A stretch of DNA of 64,000 nucleotides from NCBI GenBank assembly GCA_034926785.1, contig JAYFQU010000032.1, positions 56,460-120,459 of the forward strand, read 5' to 3'. Origin of the DNA: UBA7703 sp034926785. GTDB taxonomy: Bacteria > Bacillota > Clostridia > Christensenellales > CAG-138. The stretch's first letter is position 1; the number at the start of each line of letters is the position of its first letter. Both the position numbers and the translations under genes were made by a program. Of this stretch, positions 18,204 to 26,200 are shown in pieces. The notes beneath the pieces are model-generated. The model did not search any database. It saw only the letters and a program-made list of their open reading frames with translations, and was not told where the DNA came from.

Positions 18204-19465
18204 CCGAGTTTTTGCACTATGATGTTACGGTGATCGGCGGTGGCCCCGCAGGGCTTGCCGCGGCGTTAGCGGCGGATCAGCAAGGCGCAAAAGTCCTCCT
18301 TATCGAGCGCGAGGCACGCCTGGGCGGCATCCTCAAGCAGTGTATTCACGATGGGTTTGGTCTCGTCCGCTTTCAGGATAAGCTCTCCGGCCCGGAATAT
18401 GCCGAGCGATTCATCGAAAAACTGCCAAAGAGCGATGTGGCGGTTTGGACATTGTCTTTTGTCAGCGGAATTGAGCGCGTCAGCGGGGAAAGCTATCTCA
18501 CCGTCATTACGCGCGAGGGAATCCGGCATGTGCGCACGCGTTCACTGGTGTTCGCAGCCGGCTGCCGGGAGCGCACCTCACGTCAAATCGGCATCCATGG
18601 GCGGCACTGCGCGGGCGTATTCACCGCCGGAACCGCGCAATATTACACCAACATCCTCGGCAAGCTGCCAACCAAGCGCTGCGTCATTCTTGGCAGCGGA
18701 GATATCGGCCTTATTATGGCGCGGCGCCTCACATTGGAGGGCGCCCAGGTTATCGGCGTATATGAGGCGAAGTCAACGCCAAGCGGCTTAACACGGAATA
18801 TCAGCCAGTGCCTTTGGGATTTTGATATTCCTCTGCACACAAGTAAGACCGTAACCCGTGTCTTTGGCGATGCAAGGCTCCGTGCGGTCGAGGTCATGAG
18901 CGTGGATGAATGGCTCTGCCCCATTGCGGGAACCGGAGAGATCATCCCCTGCGACGCGCTGATTCTCTCCGTCGGCCTGATTCCGGAAAACGAACTGGCG
19001 GAATCCATCGGCATCCCGCTCGATCCAAAGACCAAGGGCGCAATCGTGGACGAACACAACGAAACGCTGCTTGACGGCGTATTTGCCTGTGGCAATGCAT
19101 TGCATGTCAACGACCTTGTGGACTATGTCTCCGAGAGCGGCGAGACGGCTGGCCTGGCAGCGGCGGGTCCGCAAAACGAACGCTCGCTTCTCCCTGTTGA
19201 ATGCGATCTTTCGCTTCTCTATGTCGTACCGCAGCGGATTAACCGCAGCGCGAATCAACAGGAGCGTGTGTTTTTCTTTCGTTCCTCCGCAGATCTGGAC
19301 GGCGCAACCCTGACCGTACGAAAGGGGGCAAAAACACTCCTGCGAAAGCGGTACTCCCATCTTAGACCGCCTGAAATGGAGCGGCTGACACTCTCCCTGT
19401 CGCCCGAGCAGCTGCTCGGAGACGAGCCAATCATGTTTTCACTGGAGGAACTCATGCATGACTGA
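18200..19465 (+). CDS. GlpB-like NAD(P)/FAD-dependent oxidoreductase
   Basis: 421 residues. Two dinucleotide-binding sites are visible: DVTVIGGGPAGLAAALAADQQGAKVLLIERE at the N terminus (FAD) and RCVILGSGDIGLIMARRLTLEGAQV near 154-178 (NAD(P)H). LGGILKQCIHDGFGLVRF carries a conserved cysteine close to the flavin, and GVFACGNALHVNDLVDYVSESGETAG is the C-terminal FAD motif. It normally works with the GlpA-like protein and a DUF1667 protein as an electron-transfer unit. It overlaps both neighbours (4 and 8 nt), so translation is coupled. Confidence 0.88.
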   Translation: MTEFLHYDVTVIGGGPAGLAAALAADQQGAKVLLIEREARLGGILKQCIHDGFGLVRFQDKLSGPEYAERFIEKLPKSDVAVWTLSFVSGIERVSGESYLTVITREGIRHVRTRSLVFAAGCRERTSRQIGIHGRHCAGVFTAGTAQYYTNILGKLPTKRCVILGSGDIGLIMARRLTLEGAQVIGVYEAKSTPSGLTRNISQCLWDFDIPLHTSKTVTRVFGDARLRAVEVMSVDEWLCPIAGTGEIIPCDALILSVGLIPENELAESIGIPLDPKTKGAIVDEHNETLLDGVFACGNALHVNDLVDYVSESGETAGLAAAGPQNERSLLPVECDLSLLYVVPQRINRSANQQERVFFFRSSADLDGATLTVRKGAKTLLRKRYSHLRPPEMERLTLSLSPEQLLGDEPIMFSLEELMHD

Positions 19466-19847
19466 TTCCATTGATCTATCGATCCCGCGCGTGATCGTCT
19501 GCATTGTATGTCCCAACGGATGTCGCATCCACTGTGAAGGAACCGAGGACGGCGTTCGTTTCACGGGGCAAAAATGCAAGCGCGGGGAAAGTTACGCCGC
19601 CGCCGAACTCACGCGTCCCATGCGCTCGCTGACCACCAGCGTAAGAACCGCCTTTGCCGAAGCGCCCGTCGTCAGCGTTCGCACCGATGGCGAGGTTGAG
19701 AAATCGATGCTTCAGGAGATCTCGTCTGCGTTAGGCCAAATCGTTGTGACAAGCCGCGTGAAAATCGGCGATGTGATTGCAAAGAACATCTGCGGTACGG
19801 GCGTAAACGTCATCTGCACCAGCGACCGCCTCGTCCACCCCTACTAA
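19458..19847 (+). CDS. DUF1667 protein
   Basis: 129 residues. N-terminal cysteines VCIVCPNGCRIHCEG and GQKCKRGESYAAAELTRPMRSLTTSVRT match the DUF1667 family, usually encoded right after GlpA/GlpB-type genes. The CxxC-x3-C plus a fourth cysteine could hold an iron-sulfur cluster or zinc. Its role is probably as a small subunit of the same dehydrogenase; this is inference from conserved neighbourhood. Confidence 0.88.
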   Translation: MTDSIDLSIPRVIVCIVCPNGCRIHCEGTEDGVRFTGQKCKRGESYAAAELTRPMRSLTTSVRTAFAEAPVVSVRTDGEVEKSMLQEISSALGQIVVTSRVKIGDVIAKNICGTGVNVICTSDRLVHPY

Positions 19848-19875
19848 TACCGGAACCGAAAGGAGCGAATCTAAC

Positions 19876-21606
19876 ATGTCTCATCCATATAAAGGCTTTG
19901 AACCCAACTGGGTACACGGCGAATTTCCAAAGGACAGCTATCGATCCATCTTTAAATGGGGCGATCCGCTGGAGATCAAGGCGCCGCGGGAATCGCTCTT
20001 CAAGCTCATGCAGCAGAAATTTCATCTAACCAACGCAGATTTCCAAGCCTATACGGAGGATATCGGCTTTGATCACGTATCGTTTGATCTCCCAATATCG
20101 CTTTCCGAAAGCGATATTCAAGCATTCGCGGGAATCGTGGGTCAGGATTTTGTGCGTACCGACGACTACGCCCGCCTCTCCGTCGCCTATGGCAAGACCA
20201 TGTACGATGTTCTTCGTCTGCGCAACAAGATCGTAGAAAATGTGCCGGACGCTGTTCTCTATCCCGATACAAAAGAACAAATTGAAGACATTGTCGCTTA
20301 TTGCGCCGTACGAAAAATCCCCGTCTATGTCTATGGCGGCGGCTCCTCCGTCACTCGCGGAGTGGAATGCGTCAAGGGCGGTATCTCGCTGGATTTGCGT
20401 CTGCGCTTCAACAAGGTACTTTCATTTAACGAGATCGACCAGACCATCACCGTGGAGGCGGGGATGAGCGGGCCGAAGCTGGAGCAGGTTCTCAACGACG
20501 CAAAATCGCTCTTTGGGGCCAAACGGGCCTATACCTGCGGTCATTTTCCGCAGAGCTTTGAGTATTCCTCCGTCGGCGGTTGGGTGGTGACCCGCGGCGC
20601 GGGACAAAACTCAACCTATTACGGCTGCATATCGGATATCGTCCTCGCACAGGAGTATGCAACGCCTATTGGCGTGATCAAGACCGACCGCTACCCGCGC
20701 AAGGCGACCGGAAGCGATCTGGGGCAAATTCTCATGGGCGGCGAGGGCGCTTATGGCGTACTCACGCATGTGACGCTTAAAGTGTTTCGTCACATGCCGG
20801 AAACAATCCATCGCTATTCCTTCATGTTTCGCAACTGGGAAACCGCGCAGGCGGCCGCGAGAGAGATTATGCAAAGCGAGGCGGGTTACCCCTCCGTCTT
20901 TCGCCTGTCCGATCCGGAGGAAACCAGCGTAATGCTTCATCTCTATGGCGTGATGGACTCCCCGCTCAAACATCTGTTTCAACTGCGGAACTTCAAAGAG
21001 AACGAAATGTGTCTCTTCCTAGGCTTTACCAATGGCGAAGCGGGTTTTTCCCGCAACGCCGCGCGCAACGCGCGGCGCGTCGCCCGAAGATTCGGCGGCA
21101 TGAGCCTGACGGGCTACGTCACGCGCGGCTGGGAAAAGGGGCGGTTCAATGATCCCTATATGCGGGATACCTTACAGGATTTCGGCATCGTCATGGACAC
21201 GATGGAGTGCACGGTCAACTGGAGCAACATGTCTCAGGTACATGCGGATGTCCGCGCATTCTGCAAATCCCGCCCGGATACGATCTGCATGACGCACATG
21301 TCCCATGTCTATCCGCAGGGCGCCAACCTCTACTTTATCTTCATCATCAAAGAGAGCGATCCCGAGGCATTTAAGGCGTACCACGCCGGGATTCTTTCGG
21401 CGATTCAGAAATCCGGCGCATCTATGAGCCATCATCACGGCATCGGCAAGATGTTCGCTCCCTGGCTGGAGGGGTCTCTCGGCAAAAATGAATACGACGT
21501 CCTCCGCACGCTCAAGCAACACTTTGATCCGGATAACATCATGAATCCAGGCGGAACACTGGGCTTTGATTTGCCCGAAAACGAAAAACACTATCCGAAC
21601 AACTAG
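19876..21606 (+). CDS. FAD-binding oxidase related to alkyl-dihydroxyacetonephosphate synthase
   Basis: 576 residues. The PP-loop/VAO-type FAD domain shows VLYPDTKEQIEDIVAYCAVRKIPVYVYGGGSSVTRG, KLEQVLNDAKSLFG and YSSVGGWVVTRGAGQNSTYYGCISDIV. The C-terminal part has SHHHGIGKMFAPWL, like the active-site His stretch SHHHGVGK of alkyl-DHAP synthase, and ends HFDPDNIMNPGG. Alkyl-DHAP synthase swaps the acyl chain of acyl-DHAP for a fatty alcohol to form an ether bond. A glycolate/lactate-oxidase-like role is possible but the His stretch and overall length favour the AGPS branch. Strong context: GlpA-like proteins upstream, ferredoxin and aldehyde oxidoreductase downstream. Confidence 0.8.
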   Translation: MSHPYKGFEPNWVHGEFPKDSYRSIFKWGDPLEIKAPRESLFKLMQQKFHLTNADFQAYTEDIGFDHVSFDLPISLSESDIQAFAGIVGQDFVRTDDYARLSVAYGKTMYDVLRLRNKIVENVPDAVLYPDTKEQIEDIVAYCAVRKIPVYVYGGGSSVTRGVECVKGGISLDLRLRFNKVLSFNEIDQTITVEAGMSGPKLEQVLNDAKSLFGAKRAYTCGHFPQSFEYSSVGGWVVTRGAGQNSTYYGCISDIVLAQEYATPIGVIKTDRYPRKATGSDLGQILMGGEGAYGVLTHVTLKVFRHMPETIHRYSFMFRNWETAQAAAREIMQSEAGYPSVFRLSDPEETSVMLHLYGVMDSPLKHLFQLRNFKENEMCLFLGFTNGEAGFSRNAARNARRVARRFGGMSLTGYVTRGWEKGRFNDPYMRDTLQDFGIVMDTMECTVNWSNMSQVHADVRAFCKSRPDTICMTHMSHVYPQGANLYFIFIIKESDPEAFKAYHAGILSAIQKSGASMSHHHGIGKMFAPWLEGSLGKNEYDVLRTLKQHFDPDNIMNPGGTLGFDLPENEKHYPNN

Positions 21607-21609
21607 CAT

Positions 21610-21645
21610 GTCTGCCCCGCCCCGCGCGGGGCTTTGCCTTTTCCC
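21610..21645 (+). terminator. Possible internal terminator after the AGPS-like gene
   Basis: GCCCCGC-CCC-GCGGGGC-like stem (21615-21631) followed by TTTGCCTTTTCCC. The T run is broken, so it may only reduce readthrough into the ferredoxin-AOR part. Confidence 0.5.
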
Positions 21646-21736
21646 TTCATTGCGAAAAATGCGGATTTATGCTACAGTCATGATGTCTGATCCCATCCCG
21701 CCACATCCAGAATGCTGTTCAGAGGAGACTGGATTC

Positions 21737-22159
21737 ATGCCATATTTTATCACTGAAGCTTGCAACGGCTGCACCGCCTGCGCGCGGCAATGCCCCGTGC
21801 TCGCCATTGACGGCGCGCCGAAGGAACGGCACGTGATCAACATTCGCCGCTGCGTTTCCTGCGGCGTTTGCGGGCGCGTCTGCCCCAAAGGGGCGCTGCT
21901 CGACGGGCATGGGAACCCCTGCGTCAGCGTACCGCGCGCGCAATGGAAAAAGCCCGTCGTGAACTCCACGCTTTGCAGCGCATGCGGCATCTGCGTGACC
22001 TGGTGCCGTGCGGAGGCACTGCGCATCTCTCTGCCGGCCTTTCGCGGGGATATCCATGTGTTTGCCGAGCTATACCAGCCAAAGAACTGCGTGAGTTGCG
22101 CGCTCTGTGAGGAAAACTGTCCGCTTGGCGCCATTCACATGGCGGAGGTAGCACTATGA
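21737..22159 (+). CDS. Four-cluster polyferredoxin
   Basis: 140 residues carrying four C-x2-C-x2-C-x3-C motifs: CNGCTACARQCP (near 9-20), CVSCGVCGRVCP, CSACGICVTWCR and CVSCALCEENCP. The third lacks the usual Pro after its last Cys. Together they could hold four [4Fe-4S] clusters (pairing across motifs as in 2x[4Fe-4S] ferredoxins). The start at 21737 has GAGGAG 9 nt upstream; the 57 residues further upstream are not family-like. The stop overlaps the next start by 4 nt, so it is probably the electron partner of the aldehyde oxidoreductase. Confidence 0.92.
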   Translation: MPYFITEACNGCTACARQCPVLAIDGAPKERHVINIRRCVSCGVCGRVCPKGALLDGHGNPCVSVPRAQWKKPVVNSTLCSACGICVTWCRAEALRISLPAFRGDIHVFAELYQPKNCVSCALCEENCPLGAIHMAEVAL

Positions 22160-24042
22160 GAACGCCTGTCTATGCCTTGATTGACCTAACCAATCGAACC
22201 AGCCGGCGCTATGAGATCGGCGAGGCCACCTATCGCCGCTATATCGGCGGGAAGACGCTCGGCGCGCGGCTGCTCTATGACCTTACGCCCGCTGGCGTAG
22301 ACCCGCTGGGTAAGGACGCCGTCGTTATTATCAACACCAGTCCCGCCAACGGAACAGGCGCGCCCTGTTCCAGCCGGTTTAATATGACGTTTAAAAATGT
22401 GCTCACGGGCGGTATTGCCAGCAGCAACTGCGGCGGGCAATTCGGCGTAATGTTGAAGCGCGCGGGTTACGATGGAATCATCCTCACCGGTCAAAGCGAA
22501 TCGCCGTGTATCATCAAAATTCTGGATCGGGAGATCACCCTCTCCGACGCTGAGGAGCTCTGGGGTCAAAACACGGAGGACACCCAGCACGCGTTCCCAA
22601 AGATCTATGGCAAGCTGGTCATCGGTCCGGCTGGCGAAAACCTCGTCCGCTATGCGGCCGCCGTCTCCGGCGAACGCGTCGCGGGGCGATGCGGCGCGGG
22701 CGCGGTGCTCGGCGCAAAAAAGATTAAGGCCATCGTCGCCTATGGTACGCAGTCGCCGTATGTGCACGATCGAAAGAAATTTTCCAGGTATGTATCCAAA
22801 TGGGTAGCATTTCTACGGAATCACCCGATGACCGGCGAAGCATTGCCAAACTATGGCAGTGCGGGGCTCGTCAATAAAGCGAACGCCACCAACGCCCTGC
22901 CCACGCATAATTTTAAATACGGCCATTTTAAGGAGGCCAATGCGGTCAGCGGCGAAACGCTCGCGGATCAATATCTGACGCGGAATAGCTCCTGCATCTC
23001 CTGCCCCATCCGCTGTGAGCGCCGTGTGATGGTGGACGGAAAGGAGGTCAAGGGACCGGAATATGAAACCTGCGGGTTCTTCGGGCCGAATATTGACGCG
23101 GTTAGCATGGAAAACATGCTTCGGCTGAACTATCTTTGCGATCTCTATGGCATGGACACGATTTCACTCGCCTCCACCCTCGCCTTTGCAATGGAACTCA
23201 AGGAGAACAGCGTAAAGGACTATGGCGTTTCGTTCGGCAACTCGGAGAATCTTTTTGAAATCGTTGAAAAGATCGCAAAGCGGGAAGGCATCTATAGCGA
23301 CCTCGCCAACGGCTCCAAATGGATGAGTGAACAATACGGCGGCAAGGAATACGCCATGCACTCCAAGGGCCTGGAGATGGCGAGTTATGAACCGCGCCGC
23401 TCGGTCGGCATGGGACTTGGCTACGCAACCAGCAACCGCGGCGGCTGCCACCTCAACGGCGGCTATCTGGCTCTGTTGGAATCCGTCGGCGTGCTGTCGA
23501 TGGATGCGCAATCCACCGCCGCGAAGCCGGCGTTCACCGCCTTTTTCCAGAACGCGCTGGAGGCAATCTCCGCCTCGGGGTTCTGTCTGTTCTCCGCGCA
23601 GTCGTTCGTTCCGGCCGTTTTGTTCAAACTCGGCCCGCATCATGCCGTGACGCGCGTCGTTGGCAAGGTTGCGACGCACCTGGGTCTGGGCGTTCGTACG
23701 CTTCTTTGGATGGCTCCCGTCCTGCGCTTTAATTCCGTCTACCTCTTCCCGCATGCGGAGGCGCTTCGCCTCATCACGGGGTTGCCCTTCTACACCGGCT
23801 CGTTCATCCGGCTTGGCGAACGTGGCTTTAACCTGGAGCGGCTCTATAACTATCGCGAGGGGTTAAGCCGCGCGGATGATTCCCTGCCGGATCGCCTGAC
23901 CAAGACGCCACAGGATGAAAAGAATCCAAAAACTGTTGTTCGGTTGGATCGAATGCTGCCCGTTTATTATCATATTCGCGGTTGGGATGAGAACGGCGCG
24001 CCAAGAAAGCGCACGTTGAAACGGCTGGGGATCAGCGTATGA
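22156..24042 (+). CDS. Aldehyde:ferredoxin oxidoreductase (tungsten/molybdenum type)
   Basis: 628 residues of the AOR family. It interconverts aldehydes and carboxylic acids with ferredoxin, using a bis-pyranopterin W or Mo centre and one [4Fe-4S] cluster. Seen are YRRYIGGKTLGARLLYDL, INTSPANGTGAPCSSRFNMTFKN, GPAGENLVRYA, the cluster cysteines SSCISCPIRCERRV, the metal-pterin segment KGPEYETCGFFG, and SNRGGCHLNGGYL. The substrate is not evident; a long-chain or ether-derived aldehyde would fit the neighbours. It is translationally coupled to the ferredoxin (4-nt overlap) and the MoaD-like gene (4-nt overlap). Confidence 0.93.
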   Translation: MRTPVYALIDLTNRTSRRYEIGEATYRRYIGGKTLGARLLYDLTPAGVDPLGKDAVVIINTSPANGTGAPCSSRFNMTFKNVLTGGIASSNCGGQFGVMLKRAGYDGIILTGQSESPCIIKILDREITLSDAEELWGQNTEDTQHAFPKIYGKLVIGPAGENLVRYAAAVSGERVAGRCGAGAVLGAKKIKAIVAYGTQSPYVHDRKKFSRYVSKWVAFLRNHPMTGEALPNYGSAGLVNKANATNALPTHNFKYGHFKEANAVSGETLADQYLTRNSSCISCPIRCERRVMVDGKEVKGPEYETCGFFGPNIDAVSMENMLRLNYLCDLYGMDTISLASTLAFAMELKENSVKDYGVSFGNSENLFEIVEKIAKREGIYSDLANGSKWMSEQYGGKEYAMHSKGLEMASYEPRRSVGMGLGYATSNRGGCHLNGGYLALLESVGVLSMDAQSTAAKPAFTAFFQNALEAISASGFCLFSAQSFVPAVLFKLGPHHAVTRVVGKVATHLGLGVRTLLWMAPVLRFNSVYLFPHAEALRLITGLPFYTGSFIRLGERGFNLERLYNYREGLSRADDSLPDRLTKTPQDEKNPKTVVRLDRMLPVYYHIRGWDENGAPRKRTLKRLGISV

Positions 24043-24287
24043 AGACAATTGTGTACTATGCGCCAATCCGCGCAATCGTCAAAAAAGAGCGCGAGCAAAC
24101 GGACGCCCGCTCCGTGAAAGACGTGCTTGAATCGATCAAACACGCCTATGGAAAAGAGGCATATGCCGCTGCAAAGAGCGCGCTCATCGTCGTTAACGGC
24201 GTGAGTATTGGCCTGAACAGCGGGCTGAAGACTCCGTTGAACGACGGAGACGAGGTGGGCTTCCTCCCCGTCTGCGGCGGCGGCTGA
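24039..24287 (+). CDS. MoaD/ThiS-like sulfur-carrier protein
   Basis: 82 residues, ubiquitin-like fold, ending DGDEVGFLPVCGGG; the terminal Gly-Gly is the thiocarboxylation site of MoaD. Such genes commonly follow AOR genes and supply sulfur for pyranopterin synthesis. It closes the operon, ahead of the duplicated terminators. Confidence 0.9.
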   Translation: MKTIVYYAPIRAIVKKEREQTDARSVKDVLESIKHAYGKEAYAAAKSALIVVNGVSIGLNSGLKTPLNDGDEVGFLPVCGGG

Positions 24288-24304
24288 CGCGCAAGAGTAT
24301 AAAA

Positions 24305-24551
24305 AGGCGATCCTGTAAAGGATCGCCTGAGGCCGTCAAAAAACAAGTTTTTTGACGGGACAACCGCTCTTTGCCTCTCGTCCTCCGGACTCCGAACGGC
24401 AAAGAGCTGTGAAGAAACCGCCCGATTTTGGGCGATCCGTCGCGGCGGCAAAGCCACCGCGGCCGGAGTCGATGGGTTAAGGGCTACGGCCCTTAACAAT
24501 CCCGGAACTTTTTTGACAGACTGAGGCGATCCTTGTAAAGGATCGCCTTTT
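24305..24551. repeat. Dispersed element A, copy 2, bracketed by duplicated terminator hairpins
   Basis: The stem GGCGATCC..GGATCGCC occurs at 24305-24328 and again at 24524-24548. The outer flanks are an A run on the left and a T run on the right, so together they would make one normal terminator. Between them lies the 24331-24523 core homologous to 16157-16346. Its ends show GTCAAAAAA and TTTTTTGAC as inverted repeats, and it contains GTTAAGGGC..GCCCTTAAC and GCCCGA..GGGC stems. No coding potential. Confidence 0.75.
24524..24551 (+). terminator. Terminator of the redox operon (distal hairpin copy)
   Basis: GGCGATCCTT-GTA-AAGGATCGCC followed by TTTTATG. It may also serve the convergent RCC1-repeat gene through its A-rich side. 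Confidence 0.75.
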
Positions 24552-24574
24552 ATGATTCGACGGTTGACCTCTGT

Positions 24575-26176
24575 TTAGGGATTGGGCGTCGCCTGTGGGT
24601 CGCCGCTCGGCTCCGGTGTCGGCGTTGGCGCGGGTGTAAAGAGCACCCATTCCTGCGTGTTGCACTGGCCCATGTCGCTCGCCCCGCGCGAAAGAACACG
24701 CCCGTCGGAGGTAACGCCGGCCACATGCGTAGCGCTTGCGGAAATTGCGACAATATGGCTCCAGTCCGAAACATCGGGCAAATGCGCATAGGAGAACGCG
24801 CGCGTCGTCACCGTTCCTTCCGTGTCCAGTGCAAATAGTCCGTTAGAGGTGCAATCGATCGCAAGTATACCGGACAGGGTTGAGACATCCAGTCCATTGG
24901 AAACGACTGTGCCATCCGCCTTTAACCCCGCGCTGTTTGCCGTCGCCGCGTCGAAGGCCACAAGGTCATAGTAGTTGTCCGTAGTCAATCCACTATGAGT
25001 TACGAGAGGCTGCCCGTTGTCCATCACGCCGCAGAGCGCATAGTCGCCTATGCTTAACCGGGCAACCTCATGCCATTTGAGCGTGTTCCATGTTTGATAT
25101 CCGGTATTAAGGATTTTGCCGTCCTTGGTAATCGCCGCCGTATTGTATGCGCCGGCGTAGACCGCCTTTACGTTTGTCCAATTACCCACGTTACATTGCC
25201 CATAGGTGTTCATCCCCGTGGCAACAACCGTACCATCCGCGCGTAGGCCAACCGTGTGATACGCCCCCGCCGCAACGGACACGATATCGGCCCACTCGGC
25301 CGTGTTGCATTGCCCGGAAAGGTTGGAACCCGTAGCGAGCACCGTTCCGTCTTCTTTCCGCGCAACCGTATGTTTATACCCTGTCGCAATCATACCCTGC
25401 GGCAGCGCGTCCCGTTGCGCCTTAAGCGCCGCGCGCTGGGCGAGTTGTTCGTCTGTCAAGCCCACGAGCAAAGAGACCAGCTCTCCTGCGCCGTCGTTTT
25501 CGGAGAGGGCGGCAGCCGCCTCTTTTGCGTATCCCTCCGCGTTTTCATAGCTGCCGAGGGAATAGAAAAGCCGCATGGCCTCATCGTAATACCCATATTC
25601 CAATCGCTCTTTCGCATAAGCGTAGCTCGTTGCCTCGCTCTTTTGCGCCGCATCGAGGTAGTCGCCAAGCGCATTGTAGGTTTCGCTTGCCTCCAGATAA
25701 TCCCCGTCCGCTTCATACATCTGGGCGAGCGTATAGCCCGCGCGGCGCAGTGCCTCCAGCGCGCCGGGATAATCCCCCGCTGCCTGATACAACGGCACGG
25801 CGTCCGAAAGCCTTCCCTCTTTCTCATAGGCTGTCGCGCAAACATAAGCGTTTTTTTTGAGCAGTTCTGTTCTCACATCCAAATCGTCAAGGGACAATAT
25901 CTGCGTTTGCGCTTTTTTATAATCGCCGCGTTCCATTAGCAGTTCCGCGTAGGCCCGGCGAAGCGAGCCAAAGTTTCGCGCGGCCAATACGCCGAGCAAA
26001 ATCAGCAGAATCAACGCGACGGCCGAACCAACCAGCGCGCGACGAATAAACCTTTGATCTCCGGCGGATACAGAAGAGCCAATCGGCTCTCCTTGTTTGC
26101 GCCAAATCAATGTCGTGTTGGCATGCTGCTCCATTTGACGAATTACTTCGTGTTTGTTCTTCGGCTGTTCGCTCAT
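24575..26176 (-). CDS. Membrane-anchored TPR and RCC1-repeat protein
   Basis: 533 residues. A charged cytoplasmic N terminus (1-45) is followed by one membrane helix (ALVGSAVALILLILLGVLAA, about 47-66). Residues 70-235 are helical repeats with TPR-like spacing (YAELLMERGDYKKAQ, YQAAGDYPGALEALRRAG, YNALGDYLDAAQK). Residues 255-510 hold RCC1-type beta-propeller blades such as AAGAYHTVGLRADGTVVATGMNTYGQCNVGNW. The tail is Pro/Thr-rich (APTPTPEPSG). It probably displays a protein-binding propeller outside the cell. It is last in an operon with MBOAT and DHHW genes, so a role with surface polymer modification is possible. Confidence 0.75.
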   Translation of the reverse strand: MSEQPKNKHEVIRQMEQHANTTLIWRKQGEPIGSSVSAGDQRFIRRALVGSAVALILLILLGVLAARNFGSLRRAYAELLMERGDYKKAQTQILSLDDLDVRTELLKKNAYVCATAYEKEGRLSDAVPLYQAAGDYPGALEALRRAGYTLAQMYEADGDYLEASETYNALGDYLDAAQKSEATSYAYAKERLEYGYYDEAMRLFYSLGSYENAEGYAKEAAAALSENDGAGELVSLLVGLTDEQLAQRAALKAQRDALPQGMIATGYKHTVARKEDGTVLATGSNLSGQCNTAEWADIVSVAAGAYHTVGLRADGTVVATGMNTYGQCNVGNWTNVKAVYAGAYNTAAITKDGKILNTGYQTWNTLKWHEVARLSIGDYALCGVMDNGQPLVTHSGLTTDNYYDLVAFDAATANSAGLKADGTVVSNGLDVSTLSGILAIDCTSNGLFALDTEGTVTTRAFSYAHLPDVSDWSHIVAISASATHVAGVTSDGRVLSRGASDMGQCNTQEWVLFTPAPTPTPEPSGDPQATPNP

Positions 26177-26200
26177 ATGCCGCGTTTCTCTTGCACCGGT

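Noticed and set aside
19876..21606. Annotation as glycolate or lactate oxidase subunit GlcD
   Set aside because: The SHHHGIGK stretch and overall length agree better with alkyl-DHAP synthase relatives, though the FAD domain alone would not decide.
24193..24499. Small open frames across element A copy 2
   Set aside because: They run through hairpins and the end of the MoaD-like gene; the matching frames are not kept in copy 1.
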